The translations under genes and the position numbers were made by a program. From positions 1 through 9,538 of the forward strand of contig CAMNND010000036.1 of NCBI GenBank assembly GCA_946545035.1: DNA of 9,538 nt. Direction: 5' to 3'. Positions within the stretch are counted from its first letter, which is position 1. Each line of letters opens with the position of its first letter. The stretch comes from an uncultured Clostridium sp. (GTDB lineage: Bacteria; Bacillota; Clostridia; TANB77; CAG-508). The notes beneath the pieces were generated by a model, which worked only from the letters and a program-made list of their open reading frames with translations, was not told where the DNA came from and made no database searches. Shown piece by piece: positions 8,101 through 9,538 of the stretch.

Positions 8101-9538
8101 TATCACTTGTAGCGCTTTGCTCTCTTATGAAGTATTCATATGTTCCAGCATCCATTGGGCTTTCTTCAATCTCAACATCTGTAGTTACATTTCCTGAGTA
8201 TATATCTTTCTTACTTCTTAATACTGAGAATTTAGCTCCATTTAATGCTTTTCCAGTTGAATCTTTCTTAATTAAGTCCATATTGAATCTAACTGGGTTT
8301 GTAACTTCTACGTTTACATGTCCAGTGTTATCAATAATAGCTTTTAATGAATTGCTTGTTACAGCGACTTTTACATAATTGTATAAATCATCTGTTACTG
8401 TTTTTCCTGCCTCAGTAGCAACTATTGTGTAATTTCTGTTTCCATTCTTTACAGCTTCTAGTGTACCATCAGCATTAACTTTAACATTAACAACGATTTT
8501 GTATCCTTCTAATACATTTACATATTGATCACCAGCTGTTTGAGTTTCAGTTATTTCATATTTATATGTGTTTGCATTAACCCATGTTTCTTCATATTTT
8601 ATAACACCGCTCTCATTTGTTTCGCCAGTGATGTTTCCATTTTCTTCTATTTGTAATCCATTCTTTGATTCTGTTTCGATTTCTGTTCTATGTGCAGCAT
8701 TTTGTGAATCTACTATACCACTGTTTATAGCAATTCCTGTATCTCCAACTGCATTTCCATCAGAATCTACTTTCTTAACTTCTACTGTGAATCTTACTGG
8801 ATTTATTACTTTAACAAAGATTGTATCAACACCATCTTTTGTTGTAATAACTGGTCTTTCTACATATGAGTAAACTGAATCATTTGATCCTACAGCAGTA
8901 CCATCATTATTACATATGTTCCATGATACTATTTGTGGTTTTCCTTCGTCTGTAATCTTAACATTTACAGAAACATATTTGCCTTCTAGAACATTTACAT
9001 ATTTTTCATTTGTTGTTTCATTTTCTTCAATTCTATATTCGTATGAAGAAATTGGTAAATCTTTTTCATTTAATTCAACGCTCTCTGAAACGGCTTTCTT
9101 AGACCATAAGATATTTGCATTTGAATTAGCATCAATTCTTGTAATTGTAAATTGGTTTCTTGTTAATGTAGTATCACCTGTATCTTTTAATACAGTATCA
9201 ACGTTGTAATTAACTGGTATATATTTGAAATATACCTTTAGAACAGTACTTCCATCACCTTTTACAGTTGCTGATGTAATGTTTCCTGCTTCACTATCAT
9301 ATACATAGTTTTTATCTGTTTTTGGTCTAGATATATCTTCGTTCTCTGCTTTACTATCTGTTACTTTAACAGTAAAGTCATTAACTTGTGTTGGTGTACT
9401 TAAAGTAACTTGTGATTTATTTAATGCCATTCTATTTACTGTAGCAAATGGTGTATTTGGATATTGTTTGTTATCATTCATATAATAGAACTCAACTTTA
9501 TATCCTACATCATCTAAATCGAAGTATACTTTTAATAC
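2174..9538 (-). CDS. giant multi-module surface protein (CnaB/SpaA-like and DUF11 repeats), 5'-truncated by window edge
   Basis: 2454 residues plus stop are visible and the frame is still open at base 9538, so signal peptide and start are outside. The ATG at 9481 is internal: it has no Shine-Dalgarno, and the 19 codons before it encode a VLKVYF that recurs at residues 99-104 in the same repeat family. Residues below count from the window edge. Order: MucBP-like segment (1-106); CnaB-like modules R0-R8 (107-1501); FctA/pilin-like R9 (1502-1676); SpaA-like R10 (1677-1833); three DUF11-like repeats (1834-about 2400); one transmembrane helix (about 2426-2445) and tail NRKRANNA. Most modules carry the Lys, Glu and Asn expected for self-formed isopeptide bonds. 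It is probably a stalk or adhesin exposed on the wall; the ligand is unknown. There is no LPxTG; SMKTG takes its place. I find only two cysteines. A terminator follows the stop. Family and location are fairly sure, adhesion is inferred. Confidence 0.9.
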   Translation of the reverse strand, partial: VLKVYFDLDDVGYKVEFYYMNDNKQYPNTPFATVNRMALNKSQVTLSTPTQVNDFTVKVTDSKAENEDISRPKTDKNYVYDSEAGNITSATVKGDGSTVLKVYFKYIPVNYNVDTVLKDTGDTTLTRNQFTITRIDANSNANILWSKKAVSESVELNEKDLPISSYEYRIEENETTNEKYVNVLEGKYVSVNVKITDEGKPQIVSWNICNNDGTAVGSNDSVYSYVERPVITTKDGVDTIFVKVINPVRFTVEVKKVDSDGNAVGDTGIAINSGIVDSQNAAHRTEIETESKNGLQIEENGNITGETNESGVIKYEETWVNANTYKYEITETQTAGDQYVNVLEGYKIVVNVKVNADGTLEAVKNGNRNYTIVATEAGKTVTDDLYNYVKVAVTSNSLKAIIDNTGHVNVEVTNPVRFNMDLIKKDSTGKALNGAKFSVLRSKKDIYSGNVTTDVEIEESPMDAGTYEYFIREQSATSDKYDNILENRYIKLVLKVDGDGQVDIVNQGNDDFKVFAENGQEVYDYDNVLKYIKVSTVEVNDVYTVNVEVTNPAKYQVDVTTATTAYDENANINTYFLDQTDVQVYRERTNQIYSGEPVKGVELTERPIEVGQYTYYFTQTSTKSNSFVNPLEGKYASVDVTVNEDGTLVVGDIHVYEGTPTSTNNIKLLENDSALKYIDVKAVNPQNGMSTLKILIIDPVRFTVELNKLDGEGKGVENTNITVNSSIINNQNAEYEDEIKETAQAKDGIDVTQDGDVAGTTNENGTIKYQETWVDANKSSEFYTYEITEDKAAGNQYVNVLAGYKVVVRVRVSPEGTLTLVDATGKAYNRNAEHAFVIVDANGNEASADVYKYVKINVENNSLSAIISDTAKIGVEITNPVRFHFDVSKKDTNGDYLPGTKFTITRSDKSTPVFEGEPTDNVEIEEDPIDAGIYTYTIKEDHSNTTVGNRYVNVLDNGSYIKLKVKVNGNGVIDILDNEDEKNDDYFEVYDRNGRKVEDDNVLRYISVKAHDDDNDGVYTLDVDVKNPVRYEIDIITLDTLNKFLNGVNVTLYKASGDTNNVLYNGNATDVNKIQEVEKLEVPADAGTYTYYVKENSAPSDRYVNILDGKYIEIKLTVAANGMLSVTSGLYEGELGKGERITEGSVFDYFSVDVDNSGSVSRLNVTIIDPVRFVVEVDKYDTEMSALTGTTFEIESPIIAEQEYEHDNERISGIKDDGISKNGTVVGITENALENSPDGAQIRARISYEETWVDANESGNYYTYYIKETKTSGAQYVNILEGYKIAIKVHVNADGSIELVETDGRNYEIVKDDASMPDVTEEMYRYVSISASNNKILATMNASVINPVRYNIAVYQTIYGAEQVKLRNIPMEIDSEFSGKTVLVTDENGFNSMEERAVWADEYEYKIFQLNEFGDIKVEDEFVNMLDDYYIGLTLKVHGDGTVKTISADGDETTVSYKLFKRTNGADYKEIDFKDTIVDDFVKVKVTTSEDNVCTVNIYVITPEKYNFDIEKTDLLLKSYQNKAEKYEAEMLSVNENALRNMNDVEFSVTVRDENGEIVLKDTLSGKDAKNDFDTINTKEQKTANVGGVDGMLKFDNILIEKTGTYTFEISEVTPEVEGLIYKDKSESIIVKMMIVVEDGKYVLKDMETTQAPRYTILDKTGLFGDQTQTVYVKVTNERITGEYDLDLNKVSKLTGLPLDGAVYKVTVEQEGMDEKVLYLAQDYLESTDLAVPYVGDVDQDIEGTSTTTIGPIRVDLPETYTIKIEEIKAPDTYTKLDDVIELTVTTAIEGEYDEAHYVLDTIELKEGNHDLISETHTEKSEENQKISLEIKNEFFDLALRQYVTKVNTTDITARKPEVVVTDDFANELVTTADYNQVKEPPQRAYANQEIIYTIEVFNEGLIDGYAEEIVEHLPVGLEFVDDEFNKEYGWVYDEASATVTTKILSKEASEDNLIPAYNMETREITSKTIQLKLRTAKDVKLKQLLTTIAEITDSLAEDRKETVDRDSYDLVTLPLEEELPEYAENQEDDDDYEKLIIEEFDLAPVKYTKSINGEAQNDRAPKLTLDPDRMDEYKDGVFNGFKYKPENEMPKVEQGDNVVFGLTVYNEGSVGSYAEEVTDYIEQGFVFVKDSEINKKYGWRMVDKDGNETDDVEKATAIVTDYLSKAKEKEEGANLLKALEVKDGKVFVDSRTIEVEFRIVEPIAKDRIITNKFVISKHIDDQGIIADDRDVDEKIPENIEKLYVKTFDLELTQVINSVEVRNTKTDEVEVMDSEDIRKMAKVDIAKSKLGVTDIKVEYLITVKNNGESAGYATEIKDYIPAGLTFDESDNDGWTVVGDNVVATNLLENELMQPGETKVVKLILRWNGAANVGEKENISEISKHTNSRRISDIKDIDSTPDNLVEGEDDMDSTILIISMKTGSADIAIVTLALGFMIVVSLGITVYNRKRANNA
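2204..2263 (-). other. C-terminal membrane anchor of the giant protein, sorting-signal-like without LPxTG
   Basis: Residues about 2426-2445 form one uninterrupted hydrophobic helix. It is preceded by SMKTGSAD and followed by YNRKRANNA, the usual order of a Gram-positive cell-wall sorting signal (motif, helix, basic tail). The Thr-Gly is 32 residues from the C-terminus, the normal spacing, but the Leu and Pro of LPxTG are absent. It may be a simple membrane anchor or the substrate of an unusual sortase. Confidence 0.75.
2339..4039 (-). repeat. three DUF11-like repeats forming the membrane-proximal stalk
   Basis: Three units begin at FDLAL (residue about 1836), FDLAP (2041) and FDLEL (2248), a regular spacing of about 206 residues. 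Each contains a DUF11-like core. Copies one and two read [IV]-x-x-x-V-[FY]-NEG, YAEE, a short hydrophobic stretch and YGW. The third copy is shorter (VKNNG, YATEI, NDGW). The link between units one and two carries a DDDDY acidic run. DUF11 repeats are beta-sandwich modules common in surface stalks. No catalytic site is visible. Confidence 0.75.
4043..4510 (-). repeat. module R10, SpaA-like (prealbumin-like) isopeptide domain
   Basis: Residues 1677-1832 carry YDLDLNKVSKLTGLPLDGA, a standard SpaA/CnaB opening, then YTIKIEEIKAPDTY, the usual E-x-x-AP stretch. The final strand is ISLEIKN. Proposed triad: Lys1690, Glu1767, Asn1833. This module looks closer to ordinary pilin SpaA domains than to R0-R8, because it lacks the YVN-x-LEG motif. 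Confidence 0.7.
4511..5035 (-). repeat. module R9, FctA/pilin-like isopeptide domain
   Basis: Residues 1502-1676 begin with TPEKYNFDIEKTD and contain YTFEISEVTPEVEGLIY, the layout of the streptococcal pilin (FctA) fold. A long insertion (about 1518-1540) separates the first strand from the rest. Proposed triad: Lys1512, Glu1612 and Asn1677 at the end of VYVKVTN. It marks the change from the higher-order repeat array to the more conventional end of the protein. Confidence 0.6.
5036..6034 (-). repeat. higher-order repeat unit III: modules R7 (A type) and R8 (B type, divergent)
   Basis: R7 (residues 1169-1345) opens with DPVRFVVEVDKYD, has EETWVDAN and YVNILEGYK, and keeps Lys1179, Glu1268 and Asn1346. 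R8 (1346-1501) opens with NPVRYNIAVYQTI, is B-like by position, and has lost all three triad residues (Gln1356, Gln1409, Thr1502). The C module expected next is missing or replaced by R9, so this third copy of the unit is incomplete. Confidence 0.75.
6035..7447 (-). repeat. higher-order repeat unit II: modules R4 (A), R5 (B), R6 (C)
   Basis: R4 (residues 698-878) opens DPVRFTVELNKLD and carries NGTIKYQETWVDAN and YVNVLAGYK. R5 (879-1026) opens NPVRFHFDVSKKD with IEEDPIDAGIYTY and YVNVLDNGSY. R6 (1027-1168) opens NPVRYEIDIITLD with VPADAGTYTYY and YVNILDGKY. Triads are complete in R4 (Lys708, Glu789, Asn879) and R5 (Lys889, Glu940, Asn1027). R6 has Thr1037 and Asp1169 in place of Lys and Asn, with Glu1095 kept. 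The unit spans 471 codons. Confidence 0.82.
7448..8803 (-). repeat. higher-order repeat unit I: modules R1 (A), R2 (B), R3 (C)
   Basis: R1 (residues 246-413) opens NPVRFTVEVKKVD with GVIKYEETWVNAN and YVNVLEGYK. R2 (414-550) opens NPVRFNMDLIKKD with IEESPMDAGTYEY and YDNILENRY. R3 (551-697) opens NPAKYQVDVTTAT with TERPIEVGQYTYY and FVNPLEGKY. Triads are complete in R1 (Lys256, Glu331, Asn414) and R2 (Lys424, Glu473, Asn551). All three are replaced in R3 (Thr561, Gln619, Asp698). The unit spans 452 codons; its modules match unit II pairwise and in order, better than they match each other. Confidence 0.82.
8804..9220 (-). repeat. module R0, C-type CnaB-like domain opening the array
   Basis: Residues 107-245 begin IPVNYNVDTVLKD and contain YEYRIEENETTNEKYVNVLEGKY, matching the C-type modules in length (139 versus 142-147) and in the LEGKY/LDGKY ending. 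The Lys position is Leu117, with a Lys one residue later; Glu172 and Asn246 are present, so an isopeptide bond is uncertain. It contains one of the only two cysteines I find in the protein (Cys209). Confidence 0.65.
9221..9538 (-). repeat. MucBP-like segment cut by the window edge
   Basis: Residues 1-106 run from one VLKVYF (residues 1-6) to a second, DGSTVLKVYFKY, at about 95-106, so one repeat period of about 98 residues is seen. The YVYDSEAGN...G-DGST-x-LKVYF pattern resembles MucBP-type or similar wall-protein repeats. The first copy's end at the very edge implies more copies upstream outside the window. The family name is tentative. Confidence 0.55.

Noticed and set aside
5489..8803. Regularly spaced 15-bp motif (GAATCTTACTGGGTT and variants) every 0.4-0.55 kb, resembling a dispersed DNA repeat or CRISPR-like array
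   Set aside because: It is the antisense of the conserved NPVRF codons at the module borders; spacing is a whole number of codons and the intervening sequence is coding.
2199..9209. Many open frames of 60-140 codons on the + strand opposite the giant gene (for example 2199-2585, 2622-3053, 8568-8873)
   Set aside because: They lie antisense to a single intact repetitive frame, are rich in Ser/Phe/Ile as expected from the reverse of an A-rich coding strand, lack ribosome-binding sites and resemble no family.
2174..9538. Possibility that the giant frame is a recent tandem expansion or assembly artefact
   Set aside because: Modules differ widely in sequence and length while staying in frame with no stop or frameshift, which is not expected from misassembly or very recent duplication.

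Overview
The window looks like a piece of a low-GC Bacillota (Firmicutes) chromosome, probably Clostridia or a related gut lineage. This rests on the AT-rich intergenic DNA, a strong AGGAGG ribosome-binding site, extended -10 and TATAAT promoters, and a giant Gram-positive-style surface protein. It is an inference from style; no marker gene fixes the taxon. I see no rRNA, tRNA, CRISPR array, transposon or phage gene.

Layout. Bases 1-179 hold a weak possible terminator for something upstream and a promoter. Bases 180-836 (+) encode an HD-superfamily phosphohydrolase of the YfbR/HDDC2 type. A strong hairpin at 851-885 separates it from the convergent gene at 892-1902 (-), which encodes a WG-repeat-like protein. 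Bases 1903-2173 hold that gene's promoter and leader and a second terminator hairpin. The rest of the window (2174-9538, -) is one uninterrupted reading frame of 2454 residues plus stop. It is the C-terminal part of a giant repetitive surface protein whose beginning lies outside the window; the first ATG visible near the edge (9481) is internal.

The giant protein is the interesting part. From its N-terminal side it has a MucBP-like segment, then nine related CnaB/SpaA-like beta modules (R0-R8, 137-181 residues each) bounded by an N/D-P-V-R-F/Y motif. Two more isopeptide-type modules follow (R9, FctA/pilin-like; R10, SpaA-like), then three DUF11-like repeats of about 206 residues with acidic linkers, and a C-terminal transmembrane anchor with a basic tail. 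The anchor resembles a sortase signal without a canonical LPxTG. The R modules form a three-part higher-order repeat (A-B-C, about 1.4 kb). The Lys/Glu/Asn triad expected for an intramolecular isopeptide bond is complete in the A modules and in B modules R2 and R5. It is degraded in the C-type modules and in R8, with two or three positions changing together. This suggests a fibre in which covalently locked modules alternate regularly with unlocked ones.

The three genes do not form an obvious pathway. The HD protein is probably nucleotide housekeeping, the WG-repeat protein is of unknown role, and the giant protein is probably an adhesin or stalk on the cell surface. A hairpin terminator lies at each of the two junctions, so they are likely separate transcription units.
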